64,000 bases of DNA, taken from Gracilariopsis chorda (Eukaryota; Rhodophyta; Florideophyceae; Gracilariales; Gracilariaceae). Shown here piece after piece: positions 1 to 9,259 of the stretch. The stretch is taken from NCBI GenBank assembly GCA_003194525.1, contig NBIV01000188.1:62001-126000 (forward strand), written 5' to 3'. Position 1 is the first letter of the stretch, and every line of letters begins with the position of its first letter. A model generated the notes under the pieces. That model saw only the letters and a list, made by a program, of their open reading frames with translations, had not been told where the DNA came from and ran no database searches. The position numbers and the translations under genes are program-made.

Positions 1-1
1 G

Positions 2-274
2 TCTACAAGCTCGCGCCCAAAGAGCTTGGGTCCGACGGACACCATGGAGTTACCAGAGGAAGTATTAACAACGGAATATGTCGTCGAGGATATCCTCGCG
101 GCAGAGGTTGACGAACACGGCAACCCCATCTACAAAGTTCGCTGGTATGGATATCCTCCGGAGTGCGACTCGTGGGAGCCGCGCCGGCACATCCCGGCGA
201 ACTTTATCCGACGGTTCTGGCGAAAACAAGGGCGCACAGAGCGCGCATTTTTGGAGGGGGCGTATGACGCGTAG
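2..274 (+). CDS. Chromodomain at the C-terminal end of a Gypsy integrase (partial)
   Basis: The frame is open at the left window edge and ends at 274. The encoded end contains a chromodomain: the Y-x-V-E-D-I-L start, the Y-x-V-R-W-x-G-Y core strand and the D-S-W-E-P tail followed by the H-I-P-x-N-F-I helix. In chromoviruses such a domain ends integrase and is thought to steer integration by reading chromatin marks. A related but more diverged chromodomain lies at 25585-25788 on the minus strand in G2, with the same H-I-P-x-N-F helix. Only the end of pol is visible here. Confidence 0.8.
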   Translation, partial: STSSRPKSLGPTDTMELPEEVLTTEYVVEDILAAEVDEHGNPIYKVRWYGYPPECDSWEPRRHIPANFIRRFWRKQGRTERAFLEGAYDA

Positions 275-1045
275 CACGCGTGTGCACGTGCACAGAACTA
301 CACGCGCATGCTCTACCCACGTGTAATACGCCAACAGATCAGTCGATTACAAAAGGCTCAGTTTATTTCGAATCTTGACTGGCTAACCGCTAGCTAATCA
401 TCTAACCACTGGCTTACTTACAGTGCGCGCGGCGCTTGCAACGGCGCCCGACGCTCGAAAAATCCACTGGTAATAGCCTCAATTTCTTGAGATGGCTTGC
501 AACACGGGTTTTGGGCCTAAAACAGAGCATCGGCCGTACTCGGAAACGAGGCGGCGCACAGGCAAGCCGAAACCGGATTTGGAATCTCCTCCAATGGCCC
601 TTTTCAACCCCGTTGAGGCGATTTCGCCGCTGAAGCGCGAGCCTGGCGCGGGCCAACGTTTGGAACGCCTAAAGAATTGGTCAATTACTTTATTTGATCA
701 ACCACGGGCGCACACACGCGCGCTGGAACACCGCTGAAATGGCATGCAGACTGGTGGCTTTATTTGATTATCAATTTCCGACAGACTTGTGACCCCGAAG
801 GAGCCTAAGTAGGATGCCCGAGGTACATGAAACCGTTAGAAGATCACCCCAGATTTTAGGCTTCCCACTGGCTCCTGAAAAGGCACGGCGGCCCACTACG
901 CCGCCAAGGATAACCAATGGAATGCATGCAAAAGCTCAACCGTCACCGCCGGTCTCCATCGCGCCAATGGCGCGAGATAACTCACAAACGCATGTCATTT
1001 ACCTCAAGATATTCTCCCCTTACGGGAGCTACAATTACGGCCGCA

Positions 1046-2296
1046 TTAGGAGGGCAGCGCGCCAGAGAAAGAAGGCGCTGGCGACGCACCACTGGAAGAC
1101 CCCGCACCGCCACCGGAAGCAGAAGCGCCGGAAGTACCACCCTTAGATGGGCGGTTGCGCTTACGACGCTTAAACTGGCTACCAATGGCTGGGGGCGGAA
1201 CCGACTCGGGAAGCGTTTCCGGATCAAGCGAACCTTTGGAATCCGCTAGGTGAACCAGATTGAGCCCAAACCGCTGGTCCAAATTCTCAGTCACCCGTTG
1301 GGAGAGCGACGCCATGTTTTCCTTGAGAACATTAGCCAGGTTGGAACGCAGCTCTTGCGTCTCCGCCTGTAGCGCTTCTAGCCTGCCCGAACGGCACAGC
1401 CAAGACCTGGCGGTCATCAGAATGGCTCCCAGGCGCCAATTGCCAGTGTAACCATTGGCGATCATTTCAGCTGACAGGCTCTCCGAAGCGGCATACGTCG
1501 CCACACCAAGCATGCTAGCGATCGGTTGCCTGGAGGGCTCAAGCAGCGGCGCCACGCTGACGCTGGCAGTGGTTACCTCAGGAACAATTGTGAGCGCTGG
1601 AGCTGCTGCCACTGGTTCAGCCACCGCCTCGGTAGCAGCTAACTCAACCACAGGAGGCGGAACAGCAATAGCTGGGGGATCCACCGTTGGCGCGACTACA
1701 GCCGGCACGAACGGCTCTGTAACCACTGGAGCAGAATGTGGAACGCCACTCGGGATGGGATCCGCAGGTTCGCCCCCAACGAGGTCCCCCACGCCGCTGG
1801 GTATTGCGGAGAGAGCCAAAGGGATGTCGTCAGGGGCCAGACAACCAACGGAGAACCCTCGAGCCTTTGGATAGTAATTCGCCACGTATTTACGGGGGAC
1901 TACATCCGGAACGGCTCGCAATGGGAACGCAGGGTAACTCTTACCGTCGTCCATGCCTGAAGGATTGTGTGGGATTGCCTGAAAGTTATCCGTTTCATAA
2001 TCGTACCAAAGGTAGCCCGGCGTGTTCGCCCAATCCACTCGGAGAACATAATCCAATAGGTTCTCAACACGCTCCGCGCCATAGGCGGTGTCCCTCACCA
2101 GGTTCTGGATCCCTAGTCCCCGAAGGTACACAATGATCATCCTTGGGAGACGTACCAAACAACCAACAGGACTCGGGCAAGCGTTATCGTGGCTCCAGAC
2201 ACGGTAATCATTAGTACGAACGTTGCATCCAACGCCGAACCTGCAGGTATCGAGAAAGGCCATCAGGACGAAGACCGCCCACTCCACCGTGAGCAC
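1046..2296 (-). CDS. G1 accessory ORF, downstream block (unknown function)
   Basis: A 416-residue open frame on the strand opposite to pol. The middle is rich in Pro, Val and Ala with many P-x-V steps; then comes a possible helical stretch around residues 300-350 (Q-A-E-T-Q-E-L-R and S-Q-R-V-T-E-N-L), a basic patch (K-R-R-K-R-N-R) and a Ser/Gly-rich tail. I recognise no catalytic domain. With the block at 2342-3361 it forms the accessory region of this element. The G2 region at 22783-25416 has the same layout (aromatic-rich start, Pro-rich middle, Ser/Gly-rich end). A structural or DNA-binding protein is possible; function is unknown. Confidence 0.55.
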   Translation of the reverse strand: MLTVEWAVFVLMAFLDTCRFGVGCNVRTNDYRVWSHDNACPSPVGCLVRLPRMIIVYLRGLGIQNLVRDTAYGAERVENLLDYVLRVDWANTPGYLWYDYETDNFQAIPHNPSGMDDGKSYPAFPLRAVPDVVPRKYVANYYPKARGFSVGCLAPDDIPLALSAIPSGVGDLVGGEPADPIPSGVPHSAPVVTEPFVPAVVAPTVDPPAIAVPPPVVELAATEAVAEPVAAAPALTIVPEVTTASVSVAPLLEPSRQPIASMLGVATYAASESLSAEMIANGYTGNWRLGAILMTARSWLCRSGRLEALQAETQELRSNLANVLKENMASLSQRVTENLDQRFGLNLVHLADSKGSLDPETLPESVPPPAIGSQFKRRKRNRPSKGGTSGASASGGGAGSSSGASPAPSFSGALPS

Positions 2297-2341
2297 CTGC
2301 CAGGTTAGCCAGTTGCGTCAATCCGTAGGATTATTAACCAT

Positions 2342-3361
2342 CTACCTCGAGCGGTAAGCTGCCAATGGAGGATTCGGCACTACCAGAAGGTTCGACACGC
2401 GCCAGAAATCCTGCCAGTCTATATCCTGGAAGAACGGCATCCTAAGGTACAGACCGCTCCTGTCGGGAGCTTCCATTTCATGGGACTCCACTTGGTGCCA
2501 GCAGAAACGATACCCGAGATTGGTGCGCATACGACCTTCAGGTTCCGTGAACTCGTTCCAATATGTACGGTCCTTCACCCAGTACATTTGGTCGTACGGG
2601 GGAGGGAACGACATCAATCCCAAGAGGTTGTGTCCTGAAGGCGGAAACTGTACCGATGGATCGGCGAAGTTGTCGTACAGTTCGTGCAGTAAGAGGTTGG
2701 TCCGCCGCTGGTAATCTTCTTCCTTCAAAGTACGCAAGTACGGCATATACGGCGTCACCTCCCTGACACATTCCGGTACGGTCTTCCCACCCACAGGACA
2801 ATGCAACCACCGTTGGTACCAGGCCACCTGACCAGCCCTCTTCGGGCCCCTCTGGGTCTCAGGGATTGCGGCGAACCGGCGTGCGTCGAAATACGTCCGC
2901 TGGCGGCTGAGGTAAGTGCTCACGGGAAACGGCATCCCCGCGTAGCGGTGCACACCGCGCTGACGACCAACGGTGTGATCATAGCGATTTCCGGGACGGG
3001 GCACGCCGCCACTGTAGTTGGAATTAGCCATTGGGGGCCCACACTCGCTAGGAACCAATGGAGACGGAGGCGATGACAAACGAGGAACCTGCGGTAGGCG
3101 AATGTAGAGGCCCTTGCCAGTACCATCGGACAACCGACTACCGTCGGACATCTTAAGTACCGGTGGAAACGCAACAGGACGGCACGATTGAGACGAGCGA
3201 ACGAACGCGACCAATGGCACGACAACGGGGAGCCTGCATAACGAACGGCACCTTCCGCAACGACTCCCGTGGGTAATACGAAATTTTGACATGGCTTCCG
3301 CCCGCCCCACCGGGCAACTTTTCCAATGGTGTCTCCTTAAGGCATCGTACGCGCATTCCAA
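2342..3361 (-). CDS. G1 accessory ORF, upstream block (unknown function)
   Basis: A 339-residue open frame, opposite in strand to pol and ending just before the block at 1046-2296. The first third is basic and Cys/Arg-rich and may not be translated; a Met at about residue 110 would be a more natural start. The last two thirds are rich in Trp, Tyr, Phe and Pro, with W-V-K-D-R-x-Y-W and W-Q-D-F-W-R. G2 has a comparable W-F-M-D-R-x-R-W piece near 23940. No known domain is recognised. It converges on pol, so any transcript would need its own promoter near the 3' LTR. Confidence 0.5.
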   Translation of the reverse strand: MECAYDALRRHHWKSCPVGRAEAMSKFRITHGSRCGRCRSLCRLPVVVPLVAFVRSSQSCRPVAFPPVLKMSDGSRLSDGTGKGLYIRLPQVPRLSSPPSPLVPSECGPPMANSNYSGGVPRPGNRYDHTVGRQRGVHRYAGMPFPVSTYLSRQRTYFDARRFAAIPETQRGPKRAGQVAWYQRWLHCPVGGKTVPECVREVTPYMPYLRTLKEEDYQRRTNLLLHELYDNFADPSVQFPPSGHNLLGLMSFPPPYDQMYWVKDRTYWNEFTEPEGRMRTNLGYRFCWHQVESHEMEAPDRSGLYLRMPFFQDIDWQDFWRVSNLLVVPNPPLAAYRSR

Positions 3362-3593
3362 TGGTCAGGATATTCCCGCGAGGGTCACGGGAGCCCCGTG
3401 CGCTCCGATGGGAAGGTTGCACCCATGAAGCCCGCCGGGTCACCCGCGCACGCGTTGAATCAACCGCCACTTAGGGGGCTTCATCCATTACGCGCTCAAG
3501 CGAAGCCAAAGGAATGCAGCTACCAAGAGGTGATCGCGCACGAGCTTCTAATGCGCGATCCGTTCGGTTGGACTTCCCTGAGAACGGCAAAGT

Positions 3594-3606
3594 CTGGGAG
3601 GGGAGG
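3594..3606 (+). other. Polypurine tract of G1
   Basis: A purine run (GGGAGGGGAGG core) lies two to three bases before the TGTAG that opens the LTR. This is where plus-strand DNA synthesis is primed in LTR elements, and it agrees with the plus orientation of pol. Confidence 0.6.
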
Positions 3607-3608
3607 TA

Positions 3609-4376
3609 TGTAGTATAATGGGTGCAATGTGGCACCCTGCCTTTGGAAATGACCCCTACGGGCTGGTTGGGTTGTTGGCACGACTGTGCAGGTCGTACAC
3701 GTGGGCCTTGGCAAGCCCCAGTGGTTATTTAATTTTTAACTATTAGTTTTAGAATCATAGGTAGTATAGGTAGTACACGTGGTGCACTGCGTTACAGTGC
3801 GCTGCACCTGAGGTAGAGGCGCCTCGCAGCAGATACTTATGCTGCTTGAGCTGCGCCTCCCTCCTGAGGTAAAGTCAGAGACCCTCTTGAGTCTACTAGC
3901 CCTCCTTTGGTTAGTTTCACTCTAATTACTTCAGGCTTCTACGTCGCTATTACGCCGCACGCCACCTCCTGTAGGCACGGCAGTTACTATCGCCCGAGTG
4001 CGCCTTTCGTACCAGTGGTCTCGCCGTTGGCGCAATTTCCTTTGGATTCCTCCGTTGGTAGCGCTCCGTGCTCGCTATCTTACACAGAACCAGACCCTTT
4101 GGGTCAAACTGAACACTTTTGTGCGACCGAAGACTAGGGTTGACTTTACTTAGTGTTCGCAACAGGGAGGTCGCGATGACCTAAGTAGATACACTACATA
4201 AATAAATAGAAATAATTAACTAAAACAGTGCACACCTCTTCAGGTCCACACACGTGGCTAGACTAGGGTCAGGCGCCCTGAGGGGTCGTCCCAAGTAAAG
4301 CATAACATCACAGCATGGCGCTGTAGCACACGCGTACACGCGTCCATCATTATGCAATCCACTCTATATTCCTACA
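3609..4376 (+). repeat. Probable 3' LTR of G1
   Basis: Begins TGTAG directly after the polypurine tract and ends CTACA, giving a five-base terminal inverted repeat, 768 bp in all. The matching 5' LTR lies outside the window, so the right end is inferred from the CTACA and could be off. No gene is seen in the 270 bp that follow. Confidence 0.5.
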
Positions 4377-4649
4377 TTCCTAGGTGAACTTGCACACACT
4401 GAACCATCCACTTGGTGCCTCTGCACGTGATTCCAACTCATATACCGTAGAGCCATTGCGGCGACTACGTTTCACTCTTATTAGTTGCATCCCCATGGAT
4501 TATCACGCAGACGCGTTGCTCCACAGTAAGTATTCGATTCTGTTGCGCTCGGATCGGCAGTGCATAGGGCCTTGTGGGGACAACTTTGAAATTTCTTCGT
4601 GGAGTTTCTCCAAAACGTCGCTTAATGAAGAGCTCTTTGAAACGAATTC

Positions 4650-4955
4650 TTAGATTCGAAAGTTACGTAAGTAGGCAGCAATGCGGTTCTGACGGGAAAG
4701 AGAATTATACTCCTTTTCCGTTACTACTGAAGCTTCCCTGAAACTTTGCACTCTGACATCAACGTTTTGTATGTAAAAACGCTTCGCGTTTCCACGCAAA
4801 AGGTGGTGTAAGTATTGGAGTCGTTGATGGTTGGATAGATTGTAATCTTGAGCGGCATACTTATATTCGCTCAGAAATTCCTTCAAACAATCACCAAAGG
4901 GCTCCTGAGAATTTAGAAGTTTCATCTTTGAAACGAGACGCGACATAATGAGCAA
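4650..4955 (-). pseudogene. Retroelement gag-like fragment
   Basis: A 101-residue frame resembling the middle of retrotransposon gag proteins: a helix with F-G-D-C-L-K-E-F, the L-L-R-G-N-A-K-R-F-Y step, then E-K-E-Y-N-S-x-x-R-Q-N-R-x-x-x-Y-L. This pattern (small-residue-K-R-F-Y followed some 25 residues later by Y-N-S and R-Q-N-R) is familiar from Gypsy- and Copia-type gag proteins in algae and oomycetes. The superfamily cannot be fixed from this piece. It is a short fossil standing alone beside G1. Confidence 0.55.
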
Positions 4956-5150
4956 TCCTCTTTAGAGTTTGTCTAAAGTTAGTTTGTGGCTCACTTTTAA
5001 CGTTTTGAGGATGCTATGGCTGGCGTTGGTGATTTTGCTCACTCATGCGTTTCGGAGGTGAGCGCTCATGTTGTTGCTCAACCTCAGTGTCTTCTTTTCG
5101 TCTGCATATCTTCGTGGTTGTTGTCAGGTAGGCGGAGCAGGTGCCGGCGT

Positions 5151-5419
5151 TTACTTGAATAAATCTATAACAGTGAAAGCATCCTCTAAATGAGACTCCT
5201 CAAAAATAGTTTTGGCAATTCTGTTTAAGAGGTGACAGCTTTCATGTTCTGCGTTATTAATTCCACGATCTTCTAAGAACTTTGCATACTTACGCATAAG
5301 CAACCCATTACTTAAAATTGTAAAATTAAGTAGCTTATCTGGATTGTATTCAGTTCTCAGAAGTTCGAGTATTTGAGCAGGCTCTGTTTGGGTATTGTTT
5401 TCCTGAATATTCTTAGTAA
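5151..5419 (-). other. Unassigned open frame of about 88 codons
   Basis: Open from the stop at 5420-5422 to a TAA at 5151-5153 on the minus strand. It looks protein-like: amphipathic helices with N-P-D-K-L-L-N-F, L-M-R-K-Y-A-K-F-L-E-D, then H-L-L-N-R-I-A-K-T-I-F-E-E and a hydrophobic end I-D-L-F-K. There is no Met near its left limit, so it would be an exon or the tail of a broken gene. I do not recognise the family. It lies between the gag fragment and the zf-met piece on the same strand; a link to either is not shown. Confidence 0.35.
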
Positions 5420-5630
5420 ATTAGATAAATTGTCGTTGTTGCTGATTTTCATACCTAATATTGCTAGTAAAAGTTCCGTGAAATGGCAGTATGATGAACT
5501 ATACCAACTACCACAGGGTTTTCTCATGCTAATGAAATAGAGTACTGTGTCTTACTATATTTTTCTCGTACGTAGTTAGCCCATTAAAACTTGTAGGTAA
5601 TCGTACAGTAATACAAAAAAACAAAACTAT

Positions 5631-6008
5631 TTATTTATTTAGATTTTGATTGTAAAGCACTTTGTGGTGTGCTTTTCCGTTTTTGTGATGGGTCAAATGA
5701 TGATGCAACTCAAATAAGCGCTTACAGATAGCACAGTAACGTGGAGTACGTTTGGAATGCACGCGGTTGCGGTGTGTCTTAGACTGGAAGTGATCAAGAA
5801 AGGTTTTTGCACTATTGCATTAAGTATTGCAAAACGTGCAGAAGCGTTGGCACGTGCCACACGCGTGGTCTTCTTCGTCGGTTGCAATTTGGTCATCCAA
5901 ACAGTTCGCTTTTTTCTGCGGAGCTTCTACATGCCACTGGTACGCGGCTGCACTGGCGCTTGTGCGCTTTGGCGGCGGCGAGGCATCGGTACTTCTTCGG
6001 CTTTGATT
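5631..6008 (-). pseudogene. Two-finger zf-met/U1-type zinc-finger fragment
   Basis: One minus-strand frame, read through a single TAA between its first cysteines, encodes two fingers. The first runs F-C-x-x-C-N with a second Cys and ends F-L-D-H-F-Q-S-K-T-H. The second is Y-C-A-I-C-K-R-L-F-E-L-H-H-H-L with H-H-K-N-G-K-A-H. The closing H-x-x-G/S-K-x-H is the hallmark of matrin/U1-like (zf-met) fingers that bind RNA or DNA. A low-complexity, Pro/Ser/Ala-rich stretch precedes the fingers. No start Met is found, and the stop falls inside finger 1, so this is a decayed gene or a downstream exon. The frame closes at an A/T-rich TAA. Confidence 0.5.
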
Positions 6009-6660
6009 TCAATAACACTTGGTGGGTTGCAGCTGGATACAGTTGAGTGTTAGACCGTTTCTGATTCACTTTCTATCTATGAAGTGGTTAAAAGTTCCCA
6101 GATGCGCGGTTTCAGTTGAGTTTTTGGCGGCGCTGAGAGTGTAGCAATGTGCGGACGATGCAGGGAAATTTTTTGCACTACGGTTACCGTACAATAGGTT
6201 GAATTATTAATAAAAACAGTGTCTGGCTTTCTACGAGCCACTGTATGTATATGCTGATTAGAAAGTAAAAGAATATATATTAGGAAAACATGTGTGGTTA
6301 CTAATTATGTCTTATTCGTGTTGGTTAACAACGCGTAATCAGTACCGACAGAAGTTTTTTCAATTCTTTAGATGTCGAATGACTTACTTGTAAACCGAAA
6401 AAAATCGACGATTATCCACGGGTAATTCTGGAGTGTCGTGAAATAATACGTTAAAAAGTGGCGACCTGTAGTGATAGCTAGAGACGGCCCAAAACGGACG
6501 ATTCTTGATGATGATAAATGGGTTGGGGAACAAACGAGAGGCGATGGCCGAGCTCTGTCCCTTCCTTCTATACTTCGAGAAAAAGACGCTATTCGTCTTT
6601 CTTAGTAATTAGAGTCCTAACATGCTCGCGCACAAAAATCGACATTGTAAGCAGCCATTG

Positions 6661-6680
6661 CACCATCCTCGGGGATGGTG
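6661..6680. repeat. Short perfect hairpin, 8-bp arms
   Basis: CACCATCC and GGATGGTG separated by TCGG. A related hairpin follows 43 bp downstream. Confidence 0.6.
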
Positions 6681-6722
6681 AGAAGGCAGGATGGTGAGAT
6701 GGTCCACTACATCATGATCTTC

Positions 6723-6747
6723 CTCACCGTCTAAAAAGGACGGTGAG
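6723..6747. repeat. Short perfect hairpin, 9-bp arms
   Basis: CTCACCGTC and GACGGTGAG separated by 7 bases. Its arms resemble those of the hairpin at 6661-6680 (CACCRTC), so the two may come from one duplicated unit. Confidence 0.6.
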
Positions 6748-8753
6748 AGGTGATTTATCCTCACAGTTACGCCCAGTTTTAGAGCAATACAAAGAAAATG
6801 GGTGGGACATTACATCGAAATTGTGACTGGCACCAGCGGTCACAGTAACTTTACTGTCTTGTCGCCCCGGTACCTTCCAGGTAAAAAAACGGGGGTTTAC
6901 ATGCCTCGATCTCCGCGCGGAGACAGGCTTTGAGACCCCCCGTAGATCCCAACAGGTTGTATCGGAAACGTACTATATGAATTGTGACTTTTCATTAGTT
7001 TTGTGGCTGAAGTCGGAAGACATTGAATGGCAGACAGATATTTTACTGATAACCGTGTGCGAACAACTCCTGATCTCTTTGAGGGTATTGTATTATTTGC
7101 GGATGAGTACTACTTTTTGGGACTTGTAACTTGTTTGAGAAGCATTTACGGTTGTAACAGGCGAAGAAAAGTCTGGTGGGTGAACGTAATTGCGTTAGAA
7201 ACACGTTCAGAAAATGAAAAGAGGATGATACCACATTCTAAGTAAAGCGATTGTAGTGCGATTGTGTAACAAAGAAGACAGCCTACAAGCCAATTCACGC
7301 CTGATCATCGTGATCGGCCTGTAGCGTTCTTGTTCACAGACGGTAGCTAGCTTGTAGCGTAGCCATAGAAATCTCTAGATCGCTACAAGATCTGTATAAA
7401 ATGGGCGTCAGCCGACCTTTCCCTCCACGTGGAGAAGGTGAGACTTCATTCATCATCACTACGTTACAGATTGCGTCTTCCACAACAGATTGTAATCGGA
7501 TTGAAGTTCTTGCGGATGGATTGCAACCAATATTGGGATTGCGATGTTAAAAGCCAATCCCCGTCCCCTCAGATAGGAGTCAGGAGTACACTATCACACA
7601 ACGCGATATGTTCCGATACGTTTATCGCGTATCGCGTCTGCGTTGCACCTTCTACTGTCTAGTACTGCTTACGACTGTACCTTGGTATCGATTAACCGTC
7701 GATGCGTAGAAATGTTAGCTACACGGCGTAGACACTCGCTCCATATAGAAGAGGTGGCGTAGCCGTTTTCTTTTTTTTTGTCGGGCAGAAACTATTCGAC
7801 CGCATCAGTAAACTACTGCTACTGCTACTCACCTGAGTCGTAGCTCGCGTTGTTTCTCCACTCTTTCGTTCCTGTGAACTGGCAACCGCCCTGCGTCTGT
7901 TGTCTCGAGCACAACAAAGTGTTGTTTGTCGACAATTGGGTATACCCTGCCTACCATAGTGCTAGAATTAGGGACACGAGTTCATATAACCACTCACAAA
8001 CACAATCTGAGTGTGCTGGAAACCGGGTCTGCATTGTGACTTGGTATTCTTAACACAGACTATTCCACTTTGAATGATTCGCATCCCAAAGAACCCTTTG
8101 CAATACCCACTCAACCTTTCTCTGACCTTTGGCATTGATTGTACACATGATTTCCTGCAAAGAAAGACGGTTTCTTCCTTCTTGTTGGCATGTGAGCTTG
8201 TAGGCCTGACTGGCTTTGGGATAAAAAAATCGGATCTCCGTTTCACGCGCAAAGCACAACAATAGATGCGGAGAAACTTTGTAGCAAATTAACGGGTACC
8301 GCATAAGGCGCGACTGAACGAGGCAACGGCTGACTTCCGTTCCTCCGACTGGTAGTACGCAGCTTAATGAACGTACAAATCCCCAGAATGTAGACTACAT
8401 GAATTATTGTAGCTGTCGGTAGGCTTGCAGCTGCTGGAATCTACGAGGAAGAGAGAAGAGCAAGAAAGGAAGACGAGAAAGAGCCTGCAAAGTGCCACAC
8501 GAATGTGGTAACACCGCACTTTCTGTGATGTACAGAAATTCCAGAACGATGATGTCATCGCAATGTAGTGAGGCCTATGTGATCTCTTCACAAAACCCCG
8601 ACCGCCAATTGTGGCTATAGAACTCACCAGCGTTGATCAGTGTTTCTTGCTAAACCCGTCCCAGTCGCGGTCCGAGGGACGTATTTGCGCAAATTCTTAG
8701 ATCGTTTATAGCCCCAATAGTAATGTACTCAAAAACTGCGAGTGTTGAGTCCA

Positions 8754-8802
8754 CATCGTCATCTTTGACAGTCCACACTATGGACTGTCAAGGATGGCGA
8801 TG
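8754..8802 (+). repeat. 22-bp hairpin with 5-nt loop
   Basis: Arms 8754-8775 and 8781-8802 with loop CACTA. All 22 positions can pair in plus-strand RNA: 20 Watson-Crick and two G-U wobbles. On the minus strand those two would be A-C mismatches, so the plus transcript is the better fold. Confidence 0.75.
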
Positions 8803-9259
8803 GATTCGTCGAGAGATCCCCACTTTGATTAACCTTGGTACTGCTACCTTCTCTTATCCCACCGCACAAAATTCACGAAGGGAAGAACCCAAAAGAGGCA
8901 TCCCGCGGAGTGAATGAGATGTCAAAACGTCGACTTGGATTATACATAGCCCATACTCTCCTACTGAAATGGGAGCTGTGCAGGCGAACAGATCATGACG
9001 GGTTAACATGAAGCGCTTCACCAAAGAAAACTTTTTGGACAACGTCCGGTATCATTAAGCATTGGGTTCATGTGAGTATAATACGCATATATCAGTGTGA
9101 CGCGAAGTTCACGACTAGCATTTGTTTATGTTCCTTACGCAGTACTCTAGTATTTGCGATGACGAGAACAAGTAGCAACAAGAGAACTATTTGTAGCTAG
9201 AGTTGCACACATTCACGGAGCGAGCAATCAAGAGAACAAAGGCTGATTCCAAGCGTGTA

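Larger units (their letters stand above)
406..4018. repeat. Dispersed CCANTGG motif, 19 copies across G1
   Basis: The spaced palindrome CCA-N-TGG starts at 406, 464, 591, 865, 914, 964, 1089, 1192, 1452, 1609, 1723, 2362, 3028, 3055, 3211, 3323, 3358, 3718 and 4012. About one copy is expected in 4.4 kb at equal base use. Copies fall in all three codon phases and continue into the LTR, so they are not a protein repeat. CCA-NN-TGG, the form common in G2, appears only about once. Confidence 0.85.
1..4376 (+). mobile_element. Ty3/Gypsy chromovirus-like LTR element G1, 3' portion
   Basis: Its left side is cut by the window edge. In order: C-terminal end of pol with a chromodomain, a long opposite-strand accessory ORF region, a polypurine tract at about 3594-3606, and an LTR whose ends are TGTAG and CTACA. 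The same order is seen in element G2 (20.8-31.6 kb), which supports treating these parts as one element. It is a fossil with several breaks. The whole stretch is studded with CCANTGG motifs, listed separately. The family is chromovirus-like because of the chromodomain; no RT is inside the window for a finer placement. Confidence 0.75.
6009..9259. other. Gene-poor stretch with hairpins
   Basis: No reading frame here resembles a known family; the open frames are short and lie on both strands without protein-like composition. The notable contents are three inverted repeats (6661-6680, 6723-6747 and 8754-8802), listed on their own. Confidence 0.5.
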
